NCBI GenBank assembly: GCA_003550275.1
Contig: QXCW01000002.1
Span: 2,661,001 to 2,725,000, forward strand
Direction: 5' to 3'
DNA: 64,000 nt
Source of the DNA: Flavobacteriaceae bacterium MAR_2010_72
GTDB taxonomy: Bacteria; Bacteroidota; Bacteroidia; Flavobacteriales; Flavobacteriaceae
The position numbers and the translations under genes were made by a program. Position 1 is the stretch's first letter. Each line of letters begins with the position of its first letter. This document shows, one piece after another, positions 44,634 through 53,377 of this stretch. Under the pieces are notes generated by a model. It was given only the letters and a program-made list of their open reading frames with translations. It made no database searches and was not told the origin of the DNA.

Positions 44634-45776
44634 ATGGATTTTAATCTTACAGAAGAACATAAAATGATTCGCGACGCTGCTCGTGATTTTGCACAAACCG
44701 AATTACTTCCCGGCGTAATAGAACGCGATGAAATTCAACAATTTCCTGATGAGCTTGTAAAAAAAATGGGGGCACTTGGGTTTATGGGTGTCATGGTCGA
44801 CCCTAAATATGGCGGCAGTGGTATGGATTCCATTTCCTATGTGCTAATTATGGAAGAGTTGTCTAAAATAGATGCTTCGGCTTCAGTGATTGTTTCTGTA
44901 AATAATTCTTTGGTGTGCTATGGTTTAGAAGCTTTTGGAACAGAAGCCCAAAAACAAAAATACCTCACAAAGTTGGCTACAGGTGAGTTTGTAGGTGCAT
45001 TTTGTTTGAGCGAACCTGAAGCTGGTAGCGATGCTACATCACAAAAAACGACTGCCATAGACAAAGGGAATCATTACATTATGAACGGTACCAAAAACTG
45101 GATCACCAATGGCGGAAGAGCGGATGTGTATTTAGTCATGGCTCAAACCGATAAAGACAAAGGATCTCATGGCATCAATGCTTTTATTATTGAAAAAGGC
45201 ATGGAAGGCTTCCATATTGGTCCCAAAGAAAATAAATTAGGTATTCGCGGAAGCGACACTCATACACTTCAATTTAATGATGTAAAAGTTCCTAAAGAAA
45301 ACAGGATTGGTGAAGATGGTTTCGGATTTAGATTTGCAATGAAAACCTTATCTGGCGGACGCATTGGAATCGCTTCACAGGCACTGGGTATCGCTCAAGG
45401 CGCTTATGAATTGGCATTAAAATATTCAAACGAAAGAAAAGCCTTTGGAAAAGAAATTTCAAAGCACCAAGCTATAGCCTTTAAATTAGCCGATATGTAC
45501 ACTGAAATTTCAGCTGCTCGACATTTAGTAATGAAAGCTGCTTGGGATAAAGATCAAGGCAACAATTATGACGTTTCTAGTGCCGTAGCTAAACTTTATG
45601 CTTCAAAAGTGGCTATGGAGCAAACGGTTGAAGCTGTTCAAATTCATGGTGGAAACGGATTTGTGAAAGATTACCATGTAGAACGCTTAATGCGCGATGC
45701 AAAAATCACTCAAATTTATGAAGGCACCTCTGAAATCCAGAAGATTGTAATCTCGAGAAGTATTTTGAGAGATTAA
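44634..45776 (+). CDS. Acyl-CoA dehydrogenase
   Basis: FAD-dependent dehydrogenase of 380 residues that introduces the trans-2 double bond in an acyl-CoA. Signature segments are AFCLSEPEAGSDATSQKTTA, NGTKNWITNGGRAD, RKAFGKEISKHQAIAFKLADM and the catalytic Glu363 in IYEGTSEIQKIVISR. This arrangement matches short/branched-chain (butyryl-CoA-like) enzymes. A strong promoter is upstream. The last 32 bases of the gene are repeated once just downstream (see repeat). Confidence 0.95.
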   Translation: MDFNLTEEHKMIRDAARDFAQTELLPGVIERDEIQQFPDELVKKMGALGFMGVMVDPKYGGSGMDSISYVLIMEELSKIDASASVIVSVNNSLVCYGLEAFGTEAQKQKYLTKLATGEFVGAFCLSEPEAGSDATSQKTTAIDKGNHYIMNGTKNWITNGGRADVYLVMAQTDKDKGSHGINAFIIEKGMEGFHIGPKENKLGIRGSDTHTLQFNDVKVPKENRIGEDGFGFRFAMKTLSGGRIGIASQALGIAQGAYELALKYSNERKAFGKEISKHQAIAFKLADMYTEISAARHLVMKAAWDKDQGNNYDVSSAVAKLYASKVAMEQTVEAVQIHGGNGFVKDYHVERLMRDAKITQIYEGTSEIQKIVISRSILRD

Positions 45777-45820
45777 AATACCTTTTTGTAATCTCGAGAA
45801 GTATTTTGAGAGATTAAAAT
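45745..45820 (+). repeat. 35-bp direct repeat of the acd 3' end
   Basis: The 35 bases 45745-45779 (end of the acyl-CoA dehydrogenase including its TAA stop) recur without change at 45786-45820, six bases after the first copy. Each copy reads TTGTAATCTCGAGAAG at the start and GAGATTAAAAT at the end. Confidence 0.9.
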
Positions 45821-45841
45821 TCACTTTAATTTACCTCATAT

Positions 45842-45870
45842 AAAGCTCAATCAGAAGATTGAGCTTTTTT
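45842..45870 (+). terminator. Terminator of the acyl-CoA dehydrogenase
   Basis: AAAGCTCAATC and GATTGAGCTTT form an 11-base-pair stem around AGAA, followed by a T run. Confidence 0.85.
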
Positions 45871-45969
45871 ATTGTCTTCATTTTCATTATATTGGTAAAT
45901 ACAATAGCATTTTATAACTCCCCTATAATTGATTAATAGATTCTATAAAATAAATTATGGCATCTAAAT

Positions 45970-48900
45970 ATGTATAGCAAAATCAAATGTGTTTATAGTT
46001 TTTGCCTCCTCTTTATTGCAGTGGTTGCCAGTGCGCAAGATTCAATAAATCAAAAACAATTTGCATTTAAAACCCTAACCATTAATGACGGCCTATCTCA
46101 AAATAGTGTTATTGATATTGCTCAAGACAGTATAGGTTATTTATGGTTGGCTACTCAAGACGGCCTGAATAAATATGACGGAAAGCGGTTTATTCATTAT
46201 AACAAGCAGTTTGAAGATATTACACGACCTACATTCAGCAAATTAGGCAAAGTTTATATCGATAAACAAAATCGGTTATGGATAGTTACAAATTCAGGGA
46301 ATTTAGAATTATATCAACCTGCTACGGATGACTTCAAGACAATTTCTAACATAAAAAATGTAAGTACACTTTATCAGGACTCTAGTTTGAATTTGTATAT
46401 AGGGACTTATAATAGTGGCCTCTTCAAAGTAGACTATAAGTCAAAAGACACAATTCAAGTTCTAAACCCTGAAGATACCCATAGAAGCATTTACGGCTTT
46501 AAAGAAACAAATGGCAACTTATTAGTTTCGGGTTCGCAAATGGTCTTTGAAATTGATGCTTCAGGAACCTATAGTAAAATAAAAGTATCTGAAGCTAAAA
46601 ATGCTAATTTTAGTGCGATTGCACAATCAAATGATGGCACTATTTGGCTTGGATCTTTCGGTGATGGATTGTTCTATAAAAAAGAAGCTGATGAAAATTT
46701 TGTCAGATTTAATTCAAACGAATTACCCAAAAATCTAAATATTGAAGACTTACTTATCGATAATAAGAATAGGCTATGGATGGCTACTTACGGAAATGGC
46801 GCTTATCTCTATGATTTAAGCTCAAACAAACTTATCAACTTTAAGGCCAATAAGAACAATCCGTTTGCCATACATTACAATGATATTCTTTGCTTATTTG
46901 AAGATGTAACTGGGAATATTTGGTTGGGAACTGATGGTACAGGAGCGAGTTATTACGATGAGCATTTAATAAAGTTTAATGTGCTCACAAATGATCAAGT
47001 TCCAAAAACTGTAAATGTGGATGTTGCAAGAAGCATAACAACGGATAAAGATAATAACCTTTGGATAGGTACATCGGGTAAAGGGCTGACCCGTATAAAT
47101 TTTAACACCAACGACTACAAGACCTATACCACTGATAACTCTGCGCTTTCAAGCAATAGAATCATTAGCTTGTCTTATCAAGACAATGAATTATGGGTTG
47201 GTCATCAGGGTTTCGGATTAAATATTATAGATGGTAAAGGGCGCTTCAATTCATTTCCAGAAATCAAAAACTTTACGATTTGGCGTATCATTCAAGAGAC
47301 TAACCACCAAAGTTGGTTGTGTACTGAACGTCATGGCATTGTTCTTTTTGACAAAAACAAAGGGCTAATAAAACAATACAATCAAGACAATTCAAGCCTC
47401 ACAACAAACGATATAAAAACTTTAGTAATAGGAAAGGATAGTACCATTTGGATTGGCACAGAACATCATGGTCTTTTCAAGTTGGATAGAACCTCTGAAA
47501 CAATTACAAAAATCAAAGAAGTTGATAATAAAATCAAATCGCTTTATTTCAGTGATGATATTTTATGGATAGGCACCAACGGGAACGGACTAAAGCAATT
47601 CAACGTTAAAACCGAAAGCATCCGAACCTTTACAACTGCGGAAGGGCTTCCAAATAATGTAATTTATGGAATTTTGCAAGACCTTGAAAACAACCTATGG
47701 TTAAGTACAAATAATGGTATTAGCAAAGTTAGCGCCAACTCAAATACAGCATTTGAATTCGAAAATTTCAATAATAATGATGGCTTACAGGCTCTCGAAT
47801 TTAACACTGGAGCTTATTTTCAAGATAACAACGGTACGCTTTATTTTGGTGGCCTAGAAGGCATCAATTGGTTTCAACCTAAACAAATTACCTTCAACCC
47901 CACAAAACCCAAAACAATCATTACTGGATTTCAAATATTCACAAAAGACCAACCTTTAGTTCATAATCTAACCTTAAAACACCACCAAAACACGGCAACC
48001 TTTAGCTTTTCGAGCTTACATTTTTCGCAACCTGAACGGAATGCTTATAAATACCAGCTTGTGAATCATGATGAAGATTGGGTAGATGCCGGCAACAACA
48101 ATACGGCACATTATACCAATCTACCTCCCAATGATTATACGTTTAAAGTCATATCAAGCAATTATGATGGCGTTTGGAATTCTACGCCAGCCACCTACGC
48201 ATTTACGATTAGTCAACCCTGGTATTTAAGCACCTACGCACTGGTGTGCTATGCTTTTTTATTAGTCCTTTTGATTTTTTCAATCTATAGATATTTAAAA
48301 TGGAGGTGGCATATGAAAATGCAACTACAATTTGAGCAACAGGAAACTGAACGATTGAAACAATTAGATGAATTTAAAACCCGATTGTATACCAACATTT
48401 CCCATGAATTTAGAACACCTTTAACCTTAATAAAGGGACCTATTGAAAAGCAACTAGAAAAGTCAAATCTAAATTCTAAAGATAAAAAGGAACTCGAATT
48501 GGTTCATCGCAATTCAGATCGGTTATTAAATCTTGTAAACCAGCTTTTAGACCTTTCGAAATTAGAATCGGGTAATTTTAAGCTTGCAGTTGCTGAAGGA
48601 AACATTTCAGCCTTGCTTAAGCAGTTAGTAGCAGCTTTTGAGTTTAAAGCTAAAGAAAAGAACATTCACTTTGAGCATAAAATACAAACCATCAATAAGG
48701 CTTGGTTTGATTATGACGTTGTAGAGAAAATTGTAATTAACTTGTTGTCCAATGCTGTTAAATATACACCTGAAAACGGAACTATATATTTTGAGTCTAC
48801 TAAACAAAATGGACAACTAATAATAACCATTGTAAATAGTGGCAATACCATACCACATGATGAACTTGGAAAACTATTTCAACGCTATTTTCAAAACCAC

Positions 48901-49890
48901 AAAACGTCAGATGGCGTTGGTATAGGGCTGTCTTTAGTAAAAGAACTAGCCATCATTTCACATGGCAACATTGTTGCGCATACCATGAACAAGGATGATA
49001 TCCAGTTTACCGTAACTCTACCCATAGAACCTTCTTTTTATAATAGTTCAGAAATTATAAATAAAATCCAGGTAAATAGCGAAATTACTTTTGGTGCTAA
49101 ATCAAAATCTAAAACGACAAATAGTAACAGTAAAGATAAACCTTTACTTCATATCGTAGAAGATGACGAAGACGTAAGATCATTCATTGTCTCCATTTTT
49201 GAATCTGAATATAGAATAAGGGAATCTACTAATGGCAAGGAGGGAATACAAAATGCATTGAAGGAGATTCCAGACATTATTATAAGTGATATTATGATGC
49301 CAAAAGTTGATGGCATCCAGCTGTGTAATACCCTAAAGCAAGACGAACGCACAAGTCATATTCCTATTATTTTATTAACGGCAAAAAGCGGCAACCTTAA
49401 TGAAATTGAAGGTTTAAAAACTGGTGCTGATGATTATGTTGTAAAACCTTTTAATACCAATAGGTTAAAAATTAGAGTAGAAAAACTCATTTTGTTACGT
49501 CAAAAATTACAGCAGCATTATAGCAATAGCTTTGATTTAAAAGATATCAATCCTTCATCAGTAGATCAACAATTTTTAAATCGTTTGAACAAAGCCTTTA
49601 ATGCCAATTATACCAATCCTAAATTTAATTCGGAACAATTAAGTAAAATAATGGCCATGAGTAGAATGCAATTGCACCGAAAGTTAAAAGCACTAACAGG
49701 ATTATCAACTACCGAATATATACGTACGCAACGTTTAAAAATAGCATCCAAATTAATTCTAAATTCTGATTTAACTGTTTCTGAAATAGCCTATCAGGTT
49801 GGTTTTAATACCCCATCTTATTTTATAAAATGCTTTAAAGAGATGCATAATTGTACGCCTCTAGACTATGCATCCACGGTTTCAAACTAG
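45970..49890 (+). CDS. Hybrid two-component sensor/regulator (HTCS)
   Basis: One-protein signalling system of 1306 residues. A signal peptide (ending near ASAQ) precedes a periplasmic two-component-propeller region (about 30-650; repeats such as LWLATQDGLNKYDGK and IWLGSFGDGLFYK). A Y_Y_Y domain follows (about 664-750), then a membrane helix (752-778). The cytoplasmic part has the phosphoacceptor His812 (HEFRTPLTLI), an ATPase domain (NLLSNAVKYTPENG near 923), a receiver domain with Asp1107 (IISDIMMPKVDG) and a C-terminal AraC-type helix-turn-helix (SRMQLHRKLKAL, SEIAYQVGFNTPSYF). Such systems sense extracellular glycans and control adjacent operons. Confidence 0.95.
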   Translation: MYSKIKCVYSFCLLFIAVVASAQDSINQKQFAFKTLTINDGLSQNSVIDIAQDSIGYLWLATQDGLNKYDGKRFIHYNKQFEDITRPTFSKLGKVYIDKQNRLWIVTNSGNLELYQPATDDFKTISNIKNVSTLYQDSSLNLYIGTYNSGLFKVDYKSKDTIQVLNPEDTHRSIYGFKETNGNLLVSGSQMVFEIDASGTYSKIKVSEAKNANFSAIAQSNDGTIWLGSFGDGLFYKKEADENFVRFNSNELPKNLNIEDLLIDNKNRLWMATYGNGAYLYDLSSNKLINFKANKNNPFAIHYNDILCLFEDVTGNIWLGTDGTGASYYDEHLIKFNVLTNDQVPKTVNVDVARSITTDKDNNLWIGTSGKGLTRINFNTNDYKTYTTDNSALSSNRIISLSYQDNELWVGHQGFGLNIIDGKGRFNSFPEIKNFTIWRIIQETNHQSWLCTERHGIVLFDKNKGLIKQYNQDNSSLTTNDIKTLVIGKDSTIWIGTEHHGLFKLDRTSETITKIKEVDNKIKSLYFSDDILWIGTNGNGLKQFNVKTESIRTFTTAEGLPNNVIYGILQDLENNLWLSTNNGISKVSANSNTAFEFENFNNNDGLQALEFNTGAYFQDNNGTLYFGGLEGINWFQPKQITFNPTKPKTIITGFQIFTKDQPLVHNLTLKHHQNTATFSFSSLHFSQPERNAYKYQLVNHDEDWVDAGNNNTAHYTNLPPNDYTFKVISSNYDGVWNSTPATYAFTISQPWYLSTYALVCYAFLLVLLIFSIYRYLKWRWHMKMQLQFEQQETERLKQLDEFKTRLYTNISHEFRTPLTLIKGPIEKQLEKSNLNSKDKKELELVHRNSDRLLNLVNQLLDLSKLESGNFKLAVAEGNISALLKQLVAAFEFKAKEKNIHFEHKIQTINKAWFDYDVVEKIVINLLSNAVKYTPENGTIYFESTKQNGQLIITIVNSGNTIPHDELGKLFQRYFQNHKTSDGVGIGLSLVKELAIISHGNIVAHTMNKDDIQFTVTLPIEPSFYNSSEIINKIQVNSEITFGAKSKSKTTNSNSKDKPLLHIVEDDEDVRSFIVSIFESEYRIRESTNGKEGIQNALKEIPDIIISDIMMPKVDGIQLCNTLKQDERTSHIPIILLTAKSGNLNEIEGLKTGADDYVVKPFNTNRLKIRVEKLILLRQKLQQHYSNSFDLKDINPSSVDQQFLNRLNKAFNANYTNPKFNSEQLSKIMAMSRMQLHRKLKALTGLSTTEYIRTQRLKIASKLILNSDLTVSEIAYQVGFNTPSYFIKCFKEMHNCTPLDYASTVSN

Positions 49891-49907
49891 CCCTTTTAAG
49901 CAAATGT

Positions 49908-49915
49908 TACATTTG
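49908..49915 (+). promoter_or_regulatory. Candidate -7 element after the HTCS gene
   Basis: TACATTTG is an exact TAnnTTTG match, 18 bases after the HTCS stop and 143 bases before the 47-codon ORF. No TTG at the usual distance. Confidence 0.35.
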
Positions 49916-50058
49916 TGATATACTTTGTTACATATCTCATATCCCAATTTCTCCACTTACAATAGCTTTACAATTCAAGACAAGATGATATAGTCTTCCC
50001 CAAAAAATTGTTTTGTCGTTTTTAACACAATCAGTATCAATATGATTTCAATAAGGTA

Positions 50059-50202
50059 ATGATAAAAAAACCTAAAATTGATAAAAGCGAACATAACGAG
50101 CATCCTGTCTATTTAAACATAGACCATTTAAAAGATGGAAGTTATGTATTTAACATCATGTTAAACAACAAAATTGTAAAGTCATTCAAACTAAAGAAAT
50201 AA
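50059..50202 (+). CDS. Small ORF, 47 residues, unknown
   Basis: An ATG at 50059 begins a 47-codon frame ending in TAA. The protein is lysine-rich, starts MIKKPKIDKSEHNEHP, and its second half alternates as LKDGSYVFNIMLNNKIVKSF, a pattern like two or three beta strands. There is no signal peptide. Codon use and composition look like coding sequence, and the strand order is reminiscent of the last strands of T9SS sorting domains, but this may be chance. It lies between the HTCS gene and the secreted-protein operon and is followed by a strong hairpin, so a leader-peptide role is possible. Confidence 0.6.
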   Translation: MIKKPKIDKSEHNEHPVYLNIDHLKDGSYVFNIMLNNKIVKSFKLKK

Positions 50203-50223
50203 ACGATGCTATTAATTGATTCC

Positions 50224-50267
50224 AAAAGGGGGATAATGAAGTTAACCACTTGAGTTATTTCCCTTTT
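50224..50267 (+). terminator. Terminator or attenuator before the secreted operon
   Basis: AAAAGGGGGATAA pairs with TTATTTCCCTTTT (13 pairs, two G-U), and the loop has a further AAGT/ACTT pairing. It ends in TTTT and lies only 39 bases before the next gene. It also makes the TTG codon at 50250, which opens a longer frame, an unlikely start. Confidence 0.75.
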
Positions 50268-50306
50268 ATTTTAATTCTTAAAGAAAACAATTTAAAACTG
50301 TGGGTT

Positions 50307-51521
50307 ATGAAACTAAAACTTACTCTTGGCATAGTACTCATCTTACTTCAATCATTAAGTGTTCAATCTCAATCCTTTCAAGATGGTCCCTTAAATGAGA
50401 ACGTTGGTGATTTTCCATCCAAATGGGACCTAATTAAAGGCACTGCAGAGATTGGAACGCTTCAAGGCGAAACCATTATTCGTTTTGGAAACAAAGCCAT
50501 CATTAAACCTTTGATTGATTCTAACGACTATTTATCTGATGATTTCACTTTGGAATTTGATGCCTACTTCGATGAAGTTGAAAAATCCATTTCCTACCAA
50601 TATTATCAGATAAGATTTTGGAATGGTGACGGTGTAGGCGTTGAAACTGCCAATAATGAAACCATTAAACTTTTTCCGTTGCAAATTTTTAGGTATGGTG
50701 CCACATGGCAACAACGTATCCCAAATGCTCCAAAAGCATTTAAAGATTATAAACCCGAATTGGAAACCACCGAAGGGGTTTGGCGGCATATTGTGTTGGA
50801 CTTTAATAAAGGAGCTTTAAAATTATCCATAGATGGTATTCAAATATTAAATATTCCTCGTATCACATTTCCACTAAAAATGATTTCCATAGAAGGTGCC
50901 TATAATCAGTTTGAGAAAGACTTTATACGTGCCATAAAAAATGTTAGCCTAAAAGGTCTAAAAACTTCTCATTCAGGTTTTATTGGTACAAAAATAGTTT
51001 TGGTAGTCAATAAACAAACCAAACAGGTAGAAAACATCGAGCTTTTTGAAAGCATGCAGGATCCAGCCTTTGTTAAGGCCAAATACCCCAATGCAGCACT
51101 TTACCCTGGCGTGCTTTATGGCCACTATGCTGTACAGCCTTTAAAAAATTCAGCATTATCCCTAAACATGACCAAAGAATATATCCCCGGTGATCAATTC
51201 ATTCCTGGTGATCAATTCATTCCTGGAGATCAATTTATTCCTGGGGACCAATATCTTAAGGGTGATAAGTTCATACCAGGTGACCAATTTATTCCTGGCG
51301 ACCAGTACATTCCAGGTGATCAATATATTCCAGGTGACCAATATATTACTGGTGATCAATACATTCCAGGTGACCAATATATTCCAGGCGATCAATACAT
51401 TCTCGGGGGCCAATTGATTCCTGGAGATCAATATATCCCGGGAGACCAATTTAACTTAAGACTTGTCAACTCAACCATTCTGGCCACTAAAAATGGCAAA
51501 CTCTTGTTAAAAATAGAATAA
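50307..51521 (+). CDS. Exported lectin-like protein with IPGDQ hexapeptide array
   Basis: A 404-residue exported protein. Residues 1-21 are a signal peptide (LLQSLSVQSQ at its end). Residues 24-225 resemble a concanavalin-like/LamG-type beta sandwich: GDFPSKWDLIKGTAEIG, DDFTLEFDAYFDE, RFWNGDGVGVE, GVWRHIVLDFNKGALKLSIDG. A short linker with YPGVLYGHYAVQPL follows. Residues 293-382 are fifteen copies of a hexapeptide with consensus IPGDQ[F/Y]. A 22-residue tail without a sorting domain ends the protein. The repeat array is a structural element of unknown type. I use the ATG at 50307 before the signal peptide. It is the first gene of the five-gene exported cluster. Confidence 0.8.
   Translation: MKLKLTLGIVLILLQSLSVQSQSFQDGPLNENVGDFPSKWDLIKGTAEIGTLQGETIIRFGNKAIIKPLIDSNDYLSDDFTLEFDAYFDEVEKSISYQYYQIRFWNGDGVGVETANNETIKLFPLQIFRYGATWQQRIPNAPKAFKDYKPELETTEGVWRHIVLDFNKGALKLSIDGIQILNIPRITFPLKMISIEGAYNQFEKDFIRAIKNVSLKGLKTSHSGFIGTKIVLVVNKQTKQVENIELFESMQDPAFVKAKYPNAALYPGVLYGHYAVQPLKNSALSLNMTKEYIPGDQFIPGDQFIPGDQFIPGDQYLKGDKFIPGDQFIPGDQYIPGDQYIPGDQYITGDQYIPGDQYIPGDQYILGGQLIPGDQYIPGDQFNLRLVNSTILATKNGKLLLKIE
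51183..51452 (+). repeat. Tandem 18-bp / hexapeptide repeat (15 units)
   Basis: Fifteen in-frame 18-base units encode I-P-G-D-Q-[F/Y]. Units 5 (LKGDKF), 10 (ITGDQY) and 13 (ILGGQL) diverge. Silent differences among units show the array is not a very recent expansion. Confidence 0.95.
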
Positions 51522-51522
51522 T

Positions 51523-52413
51523 ATGAAAATCAAATGCTTTTTGCTGACACTTGTCATTGGACTATTTAGTTCAAACATACAAGCACAACTTCTCGAAAAA
51601 CTGAAGCAGCGTGCCGAAGAAAAAGGACTTGAAACCCGCGAAGTTTCGTATGACAGTACCGCCTATGACGAGTCAAAAGACCATAGTGATGAAGAGGGTT
51701 TTAAGATAGAATCTGCACATGACCTGTTCAATTCAGATGTTGTTATGGAATTATATGACAGAAATGATCAATTGGTGCAAACTGCTTTTTTTGATGCCGA
51801 CTTGATCGCAATGCGCACTGAAACAAGCGTTAGTGCCCAACCCATTTTCCATGACAGCAAAGGCTATTTCTATGGCTTTAATGATGAAGAAGGGCGTTAT
51901 GAAAAAATGTCCATTTTACCTGCCAGTTCCATGGGTTTTATGATGGCAGGCATGACCACACAGGCTTATAAACTTCCTCAAGAACCTTATTTTGAAGCAT
52001 TCGAAGCCCTGTCTGAAAAAGAGATTGCCATGAACTTCTTAATCGTGGAATTAGCTTTTATTTACAAACCGAAACATTTTGAGGACGACGACAATTACAG
52101 GCTACAAAGTGTTCCTTGCTTTCCGGATGTCTGCAAGCGTTTTTACTACAACGATCCCGAGTATCAAGGAAGTTATATTCAATTTGATGCTAAAGACCGT
52201 TTGGTTGAATTCTACATCAACAGTACTAACGCACAAATGGCCGACAATAAAAATCCTTCAGGAAAATTTATATACTCTTATAAAAATTGTTCTGTAAAAC
52301 TGCCAGATGCAGTTGAACAATCCATGGTACCTGGTCCACTTGGTAAAATGCTTAATCTCGAAAGAGGTTTGGAGCCTTGGAAACATAATAAAAAAGACAA
52401 ACAAAAAAATTAA
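51523..52413 (+). CDS. Exported hypothetical protein (296 aa)
   Basis: I do not recognise this family. It has a signal peptide (MKIKCFLLTLVIGLFSSNIQAQ), then a charged helix LLEKLKQRAEEKGLETREV, and a mostly beta domain with DLFNSDVVMELYDRN, GYFYGFNDEEGRYEKMS, YDAKDRLVEFYIN-like segments (here IQFDAKDRLVEFYINST) and a final KLPDAVEQSMVPGPLGKML. No lipobox and no sorting domain are seen. It starts one base after the hexapeptide gene and six bases before the next one, so it belongs to the operon. Confidence 0.75.
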   Translation: MKIKCFLLTLVIGLFSSNIQAQLLEKLKQRAEEKGLETREVSYDSTAYDESKDHSDEEGFKIESAHDLFNSDVVMELYDRNDQLVQTAFFDADLIAMRTETSVSAQPIFHDSKGYFYGFNDEEGRYEKMSILPASSMGFMMAGMTTQAYKLPQEPYFEAFEALSEKEIAMNFLIVELAFIYKPKHFEDDDNYRLQSVPCFPDVCKRFYYNDPEYQGSYIQFDAKDRLVEFYINSTNAQMADNKNPSGKFIYSYKNCSVKLPDAVEQSMVPGPLGKMLNLERGLEPWKHNKKDKQKN

Positions 52414-52419
52414 TATCTC

Positions 52420-53325
52420 ATGAAAACAAAATACATCTTATTAACACTGCTTTGCATCACATTAGTCGGACCTTCTCATGCTCAAATATTAAAAAAAATC
52501 AAAAAGAAAGCCCAACAGGCAGCCGAGCGTACCATTTTAAACAAAACTGAAGAAGTTGTGACTGGAACAACCGAGAAAACCATTGACGGTGTCACCGAGG
52601 GAAAAGATAATGACCCAGAGGCACAAAATACGGGCAATACAAGTAATACATCAAATAAGTCTAAACAAGTTAATCCAGCCATGAACCCCATGGGGGCAAA
52701 AAATATGGATACTTCCAACCTACCAAACAGCTATACATTTGATTGGGAATTTAAAACCGAAATTACTTCTTCTGAAGGAGAGAAAATTGAAATGAATTAC
52801 CTCTTGAATTCAAATAGTAAGGATTATGCAGGAATGGAAATGTCAACAGAGGAAAGCAAGCAGCAAGGTACGGTTTCAATCGTCCTAGATGCCAAGGCAA
52901 ATGCTGCTATTATGTTTATGGAAGCCAATGGCCAAAAGATGGCCCAGTTGAGTAAACTGCCTGATCCCAATTCAAAAAGAAACAATGACGAATTTACATT
53001 TAAAGAAATTGGCACCAAAACCATTCTAGGTTTTGAATGCTTCGGAATAGAAGTCGAAAATAAAGGTTACAAATCCACCATGTATTATACCTTGGATGCT
53101 CCTGTAAGTTTTAGTGCCCTGTTTTCATTCTCCAAAAACAGTGCTCCCAAAGGTTTTGATCCTGCCTTGATAGAAATTCTTAACGAAGAGGCTCTTCTAA
53201 TGGAGATGTTCGCCGAAAACAAAAAGAAAAAGAATGAAAACTTCTTATTGACAGCAAAGAGCCTTAACAAAAAAAATAATGAAATCCATAAAAAGGACTA
53301 CCAATTTATGAAGATGGGATTTTAA
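52420..53325 (+). CDS. Exported DUF4412-like protein
   Basis: A 301-residue exported protein, signal peptide MKTKYILLTLLCITLVGPSHAQ. A basic helix (ILKKIKKKAQQAAERTILNK) and a Asn/Ser/Thr-rich linker come first. The remaining domain starts YTFDWEFKTEI and has EIGTKTILGFECFGIEVENKG, as in DUF4412 proteins, a family of unknown function. A lysine-rich end (AENKKKKNENFLLTAK) follows. Its N-terminal helix resembles that of the previous protein (LLEKLKQRAEEKG), so the two may share an assembly step; this is inference. It is 52 bases before the beta-helix gene. Confidence 0.65.
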   Translation: MKTKYILLTLLCITLVGPSHAQILKKIKKKAQQAAERTILNKTEEVVTGTTEKTIDGVTEGKDNDPEAQNTGNTSNTSNKSKQVNPAMNPMGAKNMDTSNLPNSYTFDWEFKTEITSSEGEKIEMNYLLNSNSKDYAGMEMSTEESKQQGTVSIVLDAKANAAIMFMEANGQKMAQLSKLPDPNSKRNNDEFTFKEIGTKTILGFECFGIEVENKGYKSTMYYTLDAPVSFSALFSFSKNSAPKGFDPALIEILNEEALLMEMFAENKKKKNENFLLTAKSLNKKNNEIHKKDYQFMKMGF

Positions 53326-53377
53326 CAATTGAGTAAATAAACATAAAAGCTATTAATCAACATAAAAACAAAAGATC

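Noticed and set aside
51162..51449. Open frames in other phases of the hexapeptide array
   Set aside because: The 18-base period keeps all frames open; only the plus frame with IPGDQ continues a signal-peptide protein.
51183..51452. CRISPR array
   Set aside because: The repeats are 18 bases without unique spacers, in frame and part of a protein; no cas genes.
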